From: Tieghemiomyces parasiticus
Taxonomy: Eukaryota; Kickxellomycota; Dimargaritomycetes; Dimargaritales; Dimargaritaceae
Assembly (NCBI GenBank): GCA_027575765.1
Contig: JANBPT010000017.1
Coordinates: 62,001 to 126,000 of the forward strand
Length of the DNA: 64,000 bases
Direction: 5' to 3'
Both the position numbers and the translations under genes were made by a program. The notes under the pieces were generated by a model. That model had not been told where the DNA came from and did no database searches. It saw only the letters and a list, made by a program, of their open reading frames with translations. How positions within the stretch are numbered: position 1 is the first letter of the stretch; each line of letters starts with the position of its first letter. This document shows, piece by piece, positions 23,053 through 32,969 of this stretch.

Positions 23053-25603
23053 ATGTCCGACGACCCGTTACCCATGGTGTGCAGTTGGACGGGCTGCGAC
23101 TTACCGCCATTCATGGACAGTATAGCGCTCTACGACCACATCACCCAGGAGCACATCGGTCGCAAGGCCAGCAATAACCTGTGCCTCGAGTGTCGCTGGG
23201 AGGGCTGCCACTTCCAGGCCAAGAAGCGCGACCATATTACCTCGCACATGCGCAGCCATATCGACTACCGTCCCCACCTCTGCGCCGTGTGCCGCAAGTC
23301 GTTCAAGCGCCCGCAGGACCTTAAGAAGCACGAGCGTATCCACAACGACGCCTTGTCCAACGCCACCCTCAGCCCCGACCCAGGCGCCCTGTCCCCGCCG
23401 GCCTACTATGGCTACTACTCGGCCGGGTCGTCGTCGCCCCCCGTGCTCAACCCCTATGCGAGCGTCACCCACCTCGCCGCGCCCTCACCGCACGCCCTGC
23501 CGGACTCGCCCAGTTCCCTGGCTAACTTTACCCACGAATATTCGCCCGACCACACTGCTGTCGCCGGTACCAGTAAGTACCACCGTTGACAATGAGGGTG
23601 ACCGTGTCTGAGTTGGACGACAAAAATGCCGCCGCCCTTCCGCTTTGTTGGTCTAGCCCGACCACTAACCCACCAGCCACACCATCGTTGACATTTCTCA
23701 TGCGTACTATTAACCAGGTGGCAACCCTTCCTACGCGGGCTCTGACCTCTCCGACGGGGAACACTCAAGTACCACGACCGCGCCGCGCGGGCGGAAGCGT
23801 TCCCGCGGCCTGGACGACCTACTCGATAGTGATAACCAGGTCAAGCTACAAGCACTTTACAACCAAGGTATGCGCACGTAACAATTGGTTGCCAGCGGCC
23901 CTCGCCTGCTAGGCTAATTCCTAATAATGGATGCTAGCACGGATCTTTGCTAACTACGGTCTTCACATCTTTTCACTTCATCCGCGTATCATGCTTCGCG
24001 CTCTACAGAAGCACAGCAGGCCCTCGAACGCCTCATCCAGCAGAACATGGGCGGCGCGACCACCTTTGATACCGCATCTAATCTGTCGGTCGAAGGCCTG
24101 CAGAATCTGTACCGCTTCTTCCAGGAGATTTACGACGGCGCGGCCTCGGTGAACGTGTCGGAGGCGCTCAACGCCAGCGACACTCCCGTCGACTCAGCCT
24201 ATCCAGTCGCGGAGGAGCCTTCCATCGACTTTGATAGTGTTCTGACGTCAGCTGCCGATATCACCCAGGCCCTGGCGGGCGCCCCCGCACCTCTGCCTAC
24301 TGCCGGGTTCGATATCACCGTCCAGCCCTTCGACGAAACGAGCTACTTACCAGCCTATCCCAACCTAGCCTTTTCCGCGGGGCTGCCGGCAGGAGGTGCA
24401 TCACAGCCGACCATCAGTCCTGGTATGTTCGCCGGGGGCTTCCCGACGTCTCTGTCCCCGTCTTTCCTGGCCGGTACCGCCCCTACCGATTTCAATATGA
24501 CGACTCTGTCAGGCACTATCCCTCAGGTGTCGCTCGCCGGCCAGCCCATGATGACTCCCAAGGGCTTCGTTCCGCAGGCCGTGCCTGTGGCCCACCTCGC
24601 GCATACCCAGGTACCCGCCTACCAGACCTACACCCTTCAGCCCCAGATGAAGGCCCGCGATGACTCCCCAGACCCAGAGGTTGTCAACCACGTGTTTGAC
24701 GAGGTCATCGACGGCAACCAGGTCGACGCAGAGAATCTGCCGAGCTTGCCTGAACCGCTGCCCACTCCGTCTCCGCTGATGACCCTGGCCACGCTCTCGA
24801 CTGACTCAGTACCGGCCCGGTCCCCATCGCTCAGCCCCGCACTCGAGCGGGAGGCGGGGGAGGGCACCCTCGCCAGGTCGCCGCTGTCTGCTGCGTCGGC
24901 CCCGCGTTCGCCTTGCGCCTTATCGCCTCGCCGCGTGGAATCTGTGTCGGTGTGCTCCCCGTCAGCCAAGAGCAGCCAGAGCGAGCCCACGCTCGAAGGT
25001 GCGACGGTCACGACCCGCAGCTTCATGTACCCGGGTCGGCCTTACACGCGCAAGATTAGCATGACCGACGGCCAGGAGGATGACTACGTGGACATTTCAG
25101 TGCAGACTAACCGGGCGATAGGCCGTGCTACTCGGGCCGCTCCAGTTACCCCTACTGCCCCTGCCAATGCTCCGACCGCTGTTGCGTCGACCCCTGCCGA
25201 CATGCGGGAACGTCACGCCCAGTTTGCGGCTTCACTGCTCGCCCAAATCTGGGAGGCCCTCCAGCAGCATCGGGACCAGCGGCGGTCGCGGTCCGACGTA
25301 CGTACGGACGACGAGCCCGACTATGTCAAGTTGGAGCATACTGATCTTCCATATGTCGACGTCTCCTCCCGGTCAGGGGCCAGTGCCGGCTCGGCAGCGC
25401 GGGCACGGTCTCCTCTGGCCAGTACGGCCATTAAGGCCGGTGACGACCTGGTCGCGCGCTTCCGCAAGCTAGGTGTGAGTGGCGGTGCCCCCTTGTCGTC
25501 TGTCCACCCGCGATCACCGGCCACAACGGAACCAAACAAGCCCATTGCCGGTTCCCCGGCGCCTTTTGATCTCACGGTAGCTCCGACGGAGATTGATGCG
25601 TAA
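23053..25603 (+). CDS. PacC/Rim101-type three-zinc-finger transcription factor
   Basis: Three exons, 23053-23572, 23718-23867 and 24009-25603, give 754 aa. Introns of 145 and 141 bp use GTAAGT and GTATGC donors and CCAG/ACAG acceptors; both joins are phase 1. Three C2H2 fingers sit at the N-terminus: C10/C15/H29/H34, C47/C52/H65/H69 and C77/C80/H93/H97, with the PacC hallmarks EHIGRK, CRWEGC, KRDHITSH and FKRPQDLKKHE. Exon 2 adds a basic stretch (RGRKRSRGLDDLL) similar to the region after the fingers in PacC. The rest is Pro/Ser/Thr-rich and likely regulatory. PacC proteins respond to ambient pH after proteolytic processing and bind GCCARG in target promoters. A C-terminal processing signal could not be recognised. 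GCCAAG sites upstream suggest self-regulation. Confidence 0.85.
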
Positions 25604-26631
25604 GGTGACCATTCTGATGTACCGCTTATTATCATAATCTGCCTTGAACTCATTGACCTACCGCTGTGCCTCATTGCGGTGTTCGATTGTTTAGTCTCTG
25701 CTCGCCTACTTGAGACGGTCTTGCTTCTCTTCCGTCTGGTTACTCGTGTCATCACGTTTGCGCCTGTACAATTTAGCTATTTTATCACCTCTTCTACCAT
25801 GCTCCGCCCCGACTGACTATTTTACATATTCACGACTTTCTACACTCCGTTAGCGCTGGCCTCTATCAATCTTACTTGTAGGGATTTCCACTAAAGTTTA
25901 TTTTTGGTGCACGTAATGAGGAAGGGGTGGGGATGATACCCGTGCTATCAAATGCACCATGTGGTTTATCTCTATTGTCGGAAGGGGTCAAATGATCCAG
26001 AACGTGGACAGCACCCAGGTGGGGGATAAAGAGCGACGCGGGCATTCTGGCGTTTAAGCACTATAATTTGGTAAACACACCCCGTATCCAGCCGATTCGT
26101 CCCCGGTTCCTGAGACATATCACCATCGAGCTGGTGTCCTACTTCTAAAATGAACGGTTAAGCCGTCCATTCACGCCATTACACTCACACCAAGGTCCTC
26201 CACGAATGAACTGCCGGAGTGGCTCATTGTGAGCGGCGACGATCCTTATAGTGCTAGCCCCCTCCTGGCCCGCCATGGTAATAGACGTGGTTCAAAGAGC
26301 CACAGCTCTACCAAGCCGCCAATGCAATGGAACCGGCGTGCCTAGAGTCCCCAAGTGAACGATCCCTCCACTCAGCCTTCTGGTCTGGCTGATATACTGT
26401 CAGCTTGTCTCTTTCGGGCCACCGAGCGGAGACTGCTCGCACCCCTCCCTTCACTGCACTCCACGCTTGGTCTTGACTTTAGACGAAGTGCTAGACTGTC
26501 TAAACCCTTCTTCCACCACCAACCCGCTTAGCTATCACCGTATTCCCTCTGGAATCCCAAAGGTCTGGCTTCACCTACTCTACCCTCTCTTTCGCATTCC
26601 CTGTCGACCTTTGATTTGCATCACTACCGCC
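25604..26631. promoter_or_regulatory. Intergenic region, 3' of PacC-like gene and 5' of GMPPA
   Basis: About 1 kb with no gene. The last 200 bp before the GMPPA start are C/T-rich. The GMPPA frame is open upstream to 26467 but has no ATG before 26632, so that extension is taken as leader. Confidence 0.35.
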
Positions 26632-28181
26632 ATGTCGACCAAAGCCGTCATCCTTGTCGGGGGGCCCTCCCGCGGCACGCGCTTCCGCCCGTTGTCCATG
26701 AACATCCCTAAGCCGTTGTTCCCCGTGGCTGGCCGGCCCATCATCTGGCACCCCATTGCCGCCCTAGCCAAGCTGGAACAGGTCACCGAGATCCTCCTCG
26801 TGGGGTTCTTTGAGGATTTCGTGTTCAGGGACTTTTTGGACGCCTGTGCGGCCGAGTTTCCCAATATTCACTTCAAGTAAGTGTGGATAGGACGAGGCGA
26901 TGTGACTGATAGGTGTCACTGAGGACCAAGCAGGAGCAAGGTAGCGCTGTACCGGGTGGTAACCCTTCACTGCGCCCACCTAAGGGGATGCTTTGATGGA
27001 GTCCCTCCCGGGTCACTCTCCCGCATCTAGATCCCATGCGCCACTCGGGCCGACTACACCCCCTCCCCCCTAACTCCCCTGTCCTCCTCCCTTTCCTACC
27101 TCCCTCCGCTCACCCTCACTCGCCTAGGTATCTCCGCGAGTACCGCTCCTTGGGTACCGCTGGAGGCATTTATCACTTCCGCAATGAGATCCTGCGCCAC
27201 TCGCCCGAACAGCTGTTCGTGTTGCACGCTGACGTTTGCTGTAGCTACCCGTTGGCGGACATGTACCGTTTCCACCTCGAGCAGGGCCGCCGGGGCACAA
27301 TCATGGGCACACGAGTGGACCGCGGGAGCGCGCACCGGTACGGTTGTTTGGTGGCGGACGCTGCAACGCACGAGGTGCTGCACTACGTAGAGAAACCCGA
27401 GACGTTCGTGAGCAATCTTATCAGCTGCGGCGTGGGCTTGTTCCACCGCACCGTCTTCGACTCCATCCGCAGCGCGCTGGAGGCCCGCCACCAGCGGATG
27501 GACCAGGACCGCGATTACGAGTTTGATGCCGACTCGTACGACGTACTCCGGCTCGAGCAGGACGTTATCCGTCCCATGGCCGCCGCCCACCAGCTCAGCG
27601 TCTACGTCACCGACCAGTTCTGGCGCCAGATCAAATCCGCCGCTTCCGCCGTCCCGGCCAACGCCGCGTACCTCGCTCAGATGCAGCACGACCCCGAGGC
27701 CGCCAAGGGTCTCACCCTGGCCCGCCCGTTTATCCGCAACCCGAACTCCTCCCCTGCCGGTGCTGATGTGCCGGAGGGTCCTGAAATCGAGGGCCCTGTT
27801 TACATCCACCCGACGGCCCAGATCCACCCCACAGCCAAGCTGGGACCCAACGTGTCGATCGGACCCCGCGTGGTACTCGGTAAGGGCGTTCGGGTGCGCG
27901 ACGCGATCATCCTGGACGGTGCCGAGGTAAAGGCCAACGCCTGTGTCCTCCACAGCGTCATCGGCTGGCGTACCAAGCTGGGCGCCTGGACCCGCGTCGA
28001 TGGTACCCCGCTGACCGGCCGCCACGATACTGAGGGGGTTACCCAGGCCGGTGTCAAGAACCCTTCCGTCACTATTCTAGGCCAGGAGGTCACCGTTGCC
28101 GACGAGTGCGTCATCCGTAACTGTATCGTCCTGCCTAACAAGGAGCTACGCAGCAGCTACCACGATGACATTCTGATGTAG
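26632..28181 (+). CDS. Mannose-1-phosphate guanylyltransferase alpha-type protein (GMPPA)
   Basis: Two exons, 26632-26876 and 27128-28181, give 432 aa across a 251-bp intron (GTAAGT...CCTAG, phase 2) that restores NIHFKYLREYRSLGTAGG. The N-terminal nucleotidyltransferase fold has the signature VGGPSRGTRFRPLS and KPLFPVAGRPI, then LHADVC and HYVEKP. The C-terminus is a left-handed beta helix of hexapeptide repeats (IHPTAQIHPTAKLGPNVSIG, about residues 305-350) and ends in DDILM. The extra residues in the GGPxxGTRFRP loop and overall length match GMPPA rather than the shorter catalytic GMPPB/Psa1. In animals GMPPA is the regulatory partner that restrains GDP-mannose synthesis; the catalytic subunit is not in this window. 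GDP-mannose feeds cell-wall mannan, N-glycans and GPI anchors. It converges with MRS2. Confidence 0.85.
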
Positions 28182-28582
28182 ACGGCGGGAGATATTGGGT
28201 ATCTTCAGTTACTCCCCCCCCCTGCGTATTAACTAAGGAGCTGGTTTGACCCTTGGTGGTGGCTTTGCCCTTGACTGGAATTTGTTTTCCATCTTATCTT
28301 CTTTTTTTTTGTGTGTTTTCTTACGAACTTCCCCCCTCCCATGCGACTGATTAAAACCAGAGAAAACTCTACCACTACCACATTTCCTTCCCACTCGCAG
28401 GCTTACCAGTAGCCGCGACGATTTCAAAGCCTTGGTAATTTCATTCCCACGGTCAAAAAGTAAGATGCTTGGTTTATTATACAGGACCAAAGAAAGACAA
28501 CCCCCCTCCAAAATCTATCCGCTTATACTATCAACCCCCGAAAGTAATATTAACGTTAATATTAATAACGAGAAAAATCCCA
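28182..28582. other. Convergent 3' intergenic region between GMPPA and MRS2
   Basis: No gene. It contains T-runs near 28303-28311 and an AT-rich right half with a 20-bp perfect palindrome, annotated separately. Both flanking genes end here, so it should hold their polyadenylation signals. Confidence 0.4.
28545..28564. repeat. 20-bp perfect palindrome
   Basis: TAATATTAACGTTAATATTA reads the same on both strands with no mismatch and no loop. It sits 19 bp beyond the MRS2 stop codon. It could form a cruciform or hairpin in RNA of either convergent transcript, or bind a dimeric protein. No role is assigned. Confidence 0.7.
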
Positions 28583-30013
28583 TTAGATCTTACGTAGGAG
28601 ACGTCGCATGCGTCGCACCGATAGGAGGATCAGGGCGGCTGCGATGGTGAAGATGGCGGTGGAGACCATAATGAAGGCGAACGGGTGAGCCTCGTGGTGG
28701 TTAGCCAAGTTCATGCCAAAGATCCCGGCAACCAGGGCACCAGCCGTGAGCCCGAACATGCCGATATTAACTTGCAGCTCGAGCAGCATGAAGCTGTTAC
28801 GCTGGGAATCGAGCATGATGTTGACGATATCCTCGGTAGACCGCATGTTGGTGCTGAGCGCCGAGATGATGTTGGCGGTCTCCTCGACCTGTTTGAGGTA
28901 GGTCTCCAGTAGCAGCTCGACCTCTTCGTGGTCGTTCGTCTCGCGTGGGCGATCCTTCAGTTTGGACGTGAGGTACATGGCCGCCAGATCCTCGTCCTGC
29001 TCGAGCACCTCGACGATGGCATCGCGAATATTGAGTACCTTTTGCTCAAACTTGGCCATACGTTTCGAATACTGCAGGAGCTCCTTCAGTTTGTGCCGGT
29101 CAATGTGTTCCTCGAGGTGCGCGAGGAGGTTGGTGACCAGGTTGGAAACCACCTGGACCTCGTCCTGCAAGGTAGAGACAACGCTGACGAGGACGGACTC
29201 CAGAGCCCGGAACTCGAATGGTAGGGGCGGCCCCCCGCTCTTTCCTGCGCTATTGCTGCTGCCGGCCAGCCGGAGTTTCTCTTGGAGATCGTAGACGAAT
29301 ATGGACTGGTTGTAGCTGTCAGTTGACCCGAATGAGTCAAAGAGAACCACCATATCGGCCTTAATGAGGGCGCGGATGTGGCTAATATTGACAAGGATGG
29401 CTTCCTTGCGCACCAAGATGGCCGGAAGTTGGTTTACGTACAGGCTGTCAATCTTGCGCAGATCACGGACCTGCAGCCCGTGTTGGGCGCACAGTTCCGA
29501 CTTGGAGAACTCGCCCGCGATGGTCGTTACATTGCCCTGCTGATCGAAAATCGTGCACCGTAGTTTAAGGTCGTTGAGCGGGGCCCCCAGGTTGGGTACC
29601 GACACCGGCCGGGACTCGGTCAAGGCCTGACGATCCTTACCGGTCTCAGGGCTGGTACGGCCCGAGTACCGCGTCTTGCCCAGATTAGATAGGGGCCGAC
29701 GATGGGGTGCTGCGGAAGGGACAGTAGTCAGGCGGTAAGCAGTGGTGCCTAAGGTACCCGATGGACGAAGGTGTGGTAGAGACGAAGAGTAGCTGGGCGA
29801 GTGGCGTGGGGGCCGGGTGACGTTGCAGAAGCTGGCGCTTAACCGTGGTCGTGACAATGGTGAAGCCGCTGAGCGCCACGGGTCGGCGACAGATAGACCA
29901 CCGGGTAATGACCAAACCGGGTGGGAAACCGCACCGCGCGCCGCGACGACACAGGATCGCAACGCGGAGGTGGGCGAGTGACTAGAAAGAAGACGGGGCA
30001 GGAGTCCGTTCAT
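28583..30013 (-). CDS. Mrs2-type mitochondrial magnesium channel
   Basis: A single exon of 476 aa. The frame extends 13 codons further upstream but only from a TTG, so the first ATG at 30013 is used. The N-terminus is Arg/Ser-rich and poor in acidic residues, as expected for mitochondrial import. The CorA-like domain runs from about residue 145 (LRCTIFDQQGN) through coiled helices. The pore signature GMN lies at the end of the first membrane segment (NIGMFGLTAGALVAGIFGMN), followed by a loop with acidic and His residues and a second membrane segment (FAFIMVSTAIFTIAAALILL), then a basic tail. Mrs2 forms a pentamer in the inner membrane that lets Mg2+ into the matrix. Lpe10-type paralogues are similar, so the exact paralogue is not settled. 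Confidence 0.88.
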   Translation of the reverse strand: MNGLLPRLLSSHSPTSALRSCVVAARGAVSHPVWSLPGGLSVADPWRSAASPLSRPRLSASFCNVTRPPRHSPSYSSSLPHLRPSGTLGTTAYRLTTVPSAAPHRRPLSNLGKTRYSGRTSPETGKDRQALTESRPVSVPNLGAPLNDLKLRCTIFDQQGNVTTIAGEFSKSELCAQHGLQVRDLRKIDSLYVNQLPAILVRKEAILVNISHIRALIKADMVVLFDSFGSTDSYNQSIFVYDLQEKLRLAGSSNSAGKSGGPPLPFEFRALESVLVSVVSTLQDEVQVVSNLVTNLLAHLEEHIDRHKLKELLQYSKRMAKFEQKVLNIRDAIVEVLEQDEDLAAMYLTSKLKDRPRETNDHEEVELLLETYLKQVEETANIISALSTNMRSTEDIVNIMLDSQRNSFMLLELQVNIGMFGLTAGALVAGIFGMNLANHHEAHPFAFIMVSTAIFTIAAALILLSVRRMRRLLRKI

Positions 30014-31016
30014 GATATCGGGGCCACATGTGCGTGAGGGGTCCAGTGGCAAGGTAGGTTGATCGTAACAGGAATAGCGCAGGTTTAGTGGTTAGGGTGA
30101 TGTGAGTTGGTAAGGTTGCCAATAGACAAATGGGATGGACAGGTTTGCAACCGTTTGAAAATGTCGTAATGGGATCGCTCAAGACAGGTAAATGGGTTAC
30201 TGGGTTGAACCGGGGAGGTTTTCTAGTGAGATAGAGAGAGAGAGAGGAAACGGTTTGCCCCAAAGTGTGAGGGAGAAACGTGAATTCAAGAATGTGTTCC
30301 GGAACTCGTTTGCTCCAAAGCGACCTTACTTGCCATGCCTGGAGGCTTCGGTAGCAGTTGTAGAAAAAAGAAGAAAAAGTACGGAGTCGCAGGGGGAGGG
30401 GCGTATGCAATAGGTAAGTTCCGTCATTGTCCCAGCCCCAAAGGCACGAGACGACTACCCACCATGCGCGTCAGAGGCACTGATGCTCGTGCCCGCCGAT
30501 CATGGCCGCAATTCCACCACTGCTCTATCCGTTGGTGAAGATGCCCATAAATGGGAGGAAGGTGGGCGTAGCTTGAGTACTATGTAATAAATCCATCTGG
30601 ACAGCGATGTTACGGCCCTTGTAGCCATTCGCACAGCCACTGGGCAGGTCTCCTAGAAACTTCTACTGTTCGCAATTCAACCACGGTTGGCCGAGCGTGG
30701 TTTAGTCCCGTTTTCGAAAGCTACCTTACTTGTACAACACACCTCTACTCTATACGATACAGTTTAACATATATTTAGAGAGCAACCTTTAATATCGACT
30801 ATCCAATAGACACCCAACAGACACGCCCGTGTATATGGGGCGGACGGAGGACAGGCTGCTCGAGGGGGGATGCCACAGGACGCGAGATCGGGGCAGCACA
30901 TGCCAAGACAGACAACTCCCGACCGCGTCCAGTGCAGATGGTCGGGCATACCAAAAAAAACACAACAGTACTCACCCTCGTACAGCGCTCATCAATATGA
31001 AAACCATGACGACCGT
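30014..31016. other. Intergenic region upstream of MRS2 and downstream of RPS11
   Basis: About 1 kb with no supportable gene. A GA-rich simple repeat at about 30228-30247 lies within the likely MRS2 promoter (C/T-rich on its sense strand). Frames on the + strand near 30870 run antisense into RPS11 and are rejected. Confidence 0.35.
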
Positions 31017-31859
31017 TTAGAACTTGACGAACTGCTTGCCAGTGTTGTTCTTGCCCTTGACGATCTTGAGGACGTTGTAGCGGACAGTCTTGGACAGGGG
31101 CCGGCACTCACCGACGGTGACCTTATCGCCGTTGGCGACACCAATGAAGCAGGGCGACAGGTGAGCAGCCAGGTTCTTGTGGCGCTTCTCGTAACGCTGG
31201 TACTTGGGGATGTAGTGCAGGTAGTCACGGCGGACAATCACGGTACGCTTCATCTTGGTGGACACGATAGTGCCGATCAGGATGCGGCCGCGGATCGGCA
31301 CGTCGGCGGTGAAGGGGCACTTCTTGTCGACGTAGTCACCCTGGATGGCCTCCTTGGGGGTCTTGAAACCCAGACCGACATCCTTGTACCAACGGTTGTG
31401 CTTGCGCTTCTTGGTGGGGTTCTTGCTGTTCAAGAAGACGCCATCCTGCTTCTGGAAGGCACGCTCGGTTTGCACGGCCTGGATAGAGGAGGCGGAGAGG
31501 TGGAGTAGGTAGGGTAGGGTAGGAAAAGGGGTTAGTGAGGAGATCGAGTTTGGAGTTAGGCGCAGGCCAGTGGTTCAATAGCAGTGCCAAAGTATAAAGG
31601 GTTGTTCCTTAAGGTGCACCGTCAGGTCCTGGTTGGACAGATGAGGAAGCCCGGCAGACAGATCTAGATTGAATCGTCGGCGAAAGTCTACCGATCTCGC
31701 CACTCTGAATCACGGAGCGAGGCGGGGCAGGTGAGATCGCGTTTAAGAGGGCGGAATACGCAGCCCGAGGGTGGGAACGCAGCCTAGCCCTCGATCTAGA
31801 CAGTTTAAGAAGGCATAGATCGGTCAAGCAAAGGGACGATCACTTACGATCTCAGACAT
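31017..31859 (-). CDS. RPS11: 40S ribosomal protein S11 (uS17)
   Basis: Two exons on the minus strand: 31859-31848 (only ATG TCT GAG ATC) and 31478-31017, giving 157 aa. The 369-bp intron has a GTAAGTG donor and a CCAG acceptor and is the longest in the window. The join gives [15 protein letters not shown], the normal eukaryotic S11 N-terminus. The body is highly conserved ([54 protein letters not shown]). The protein binds 18S rRNA in the small subunit. A long first intron a few codons after the start is common in ribosomal protein genes. The gene is divergent from UTP14, another ribosome-production gene, and codon use is strongly biased to C/G-ending codons. Confidence 0.95.
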
Positions 31860-32969
31860 GTTGACAAGTGATTCCAACGATTAGGGAGGATGGTGAGATG
31901 GTAAAAGAGGGATCGTGGACTAGTGGCCAGCGATGTAGCGTTAATATAGCTATGTACCGAACGAGGGGACGGCGGGCGGAAGAGGAGGAAAGCGGTGGGG
32001 ATCCGTGGCTAGAGTTCGTTTTACTTTCCGCACCTCTCGAGGGACACTTTTGTTCATCGCGGCCGCTCTCTCCCAGCCGGTGCGAGATCCGCAAAATCCC
32101 CCAGCCTGGTCCGCTTAGGCCCCTTGCCGTCTTTTTTACGCCCGGGCGGGGTCGCGGCGAGCTCAGGCCAAAAAAAATTCGGTTAATGTTGCTGGGAAAG
32201 GCGCTAATGGAGGGGGGGAATTCGACAATCCTCCCACCGGCGGGAGATGTTTTATCCAACTTCAAAGTCTGACGAGCCTGGGTGGCTCGCTCAAACGTAG
32301 GCCGGTCTATTAGGCACGGCCACTTGCCATCATCACCGCTCTTTGCCTCTATTTGCCTTGGAGTCCCACATAGTAATAGTTCCAATGTCCCTGGAGACAC
32401 CAGGCGGGCTATATATTTTTGGCTAACCCAACGGCTTGGACATCAACGAGCCGGCCCTGGAGGACTGGCTCCGCGACCGCTGAGTGGGGAGGTTGACTCT
32501 TTGGTCATTCTCGTCTGCCGACGGAATAGGTCTATCACGTGACGTAAATAAGTCACGTGCGTTCATCACAACTAACCTGCCAGGCTATTGCCAGTACCCC
32601 CTCTCCCTTCAAGGTAGACATGGGGTTGCCCGTAACTTTTTTTTGCGCGACACTTTACTACAGCTGAAGGTCCACTGTTCTTTGGGTGGATTGAGGACAC
32701 TACCCTCTAGTAAGGCCTACCACTTCTTCTCAAGCCCCGGGTATAGGTGGCGCTTAGAGACTTGGTAAATGAAAAAGAAAAAAAAAAGACAGGCAGAGTA
32801 GCGGAATCTTCAGCGCACACCGTCCAGACCCCCTCTCACCTTCCTCGCAACCAACTGCAACGGCATGCCAATCCACATTTTGCATACCCTTCCTTGAGCC
32901 CTTGTCGAGCCCATTACGTCTTATCTCTCTAACGTCACTCGTATAAGCAAGAAACCAGCCCTGGCCACC
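31860..32969. promoter_or_regulatory. Divergent promoter region between RPS11 and UTP14
   Basis: 1.1 kb between two start codons on opposite strands. It contains A-runs (32170-32177), T-runs (32637-32644) and two CACGTG boxes annotated separately. No gene is supportable. Poly-A/T tracts and CACGTG sites are typical of promoters of ribosome-related genes in fungi. Confidence 0.45.
32535..32559. promoter_or_regulatory. Pair of CACGTG E-boxes 18 bp apart
   Basis: TCACGTGA at 32535-32542 and a second CACGTG at 32554-32559 lie between the divergent RPS11 and UTP14 genes. Such sites are bound by class B bHLH factors of the Cbf1/Max/USF type. The bHLH protein encoded at 40490-42415 has the His-Glu-Arg basic region expected to read this sequence, but a direct link is only inference. 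Confidence 0.45.

Noticed and set aside
27096..28025. 309-codon open frame antisense to GMPPA
   Set aside because: The sense strand encodes a conserved enzyme; the antisense reading has no recognisable motif.
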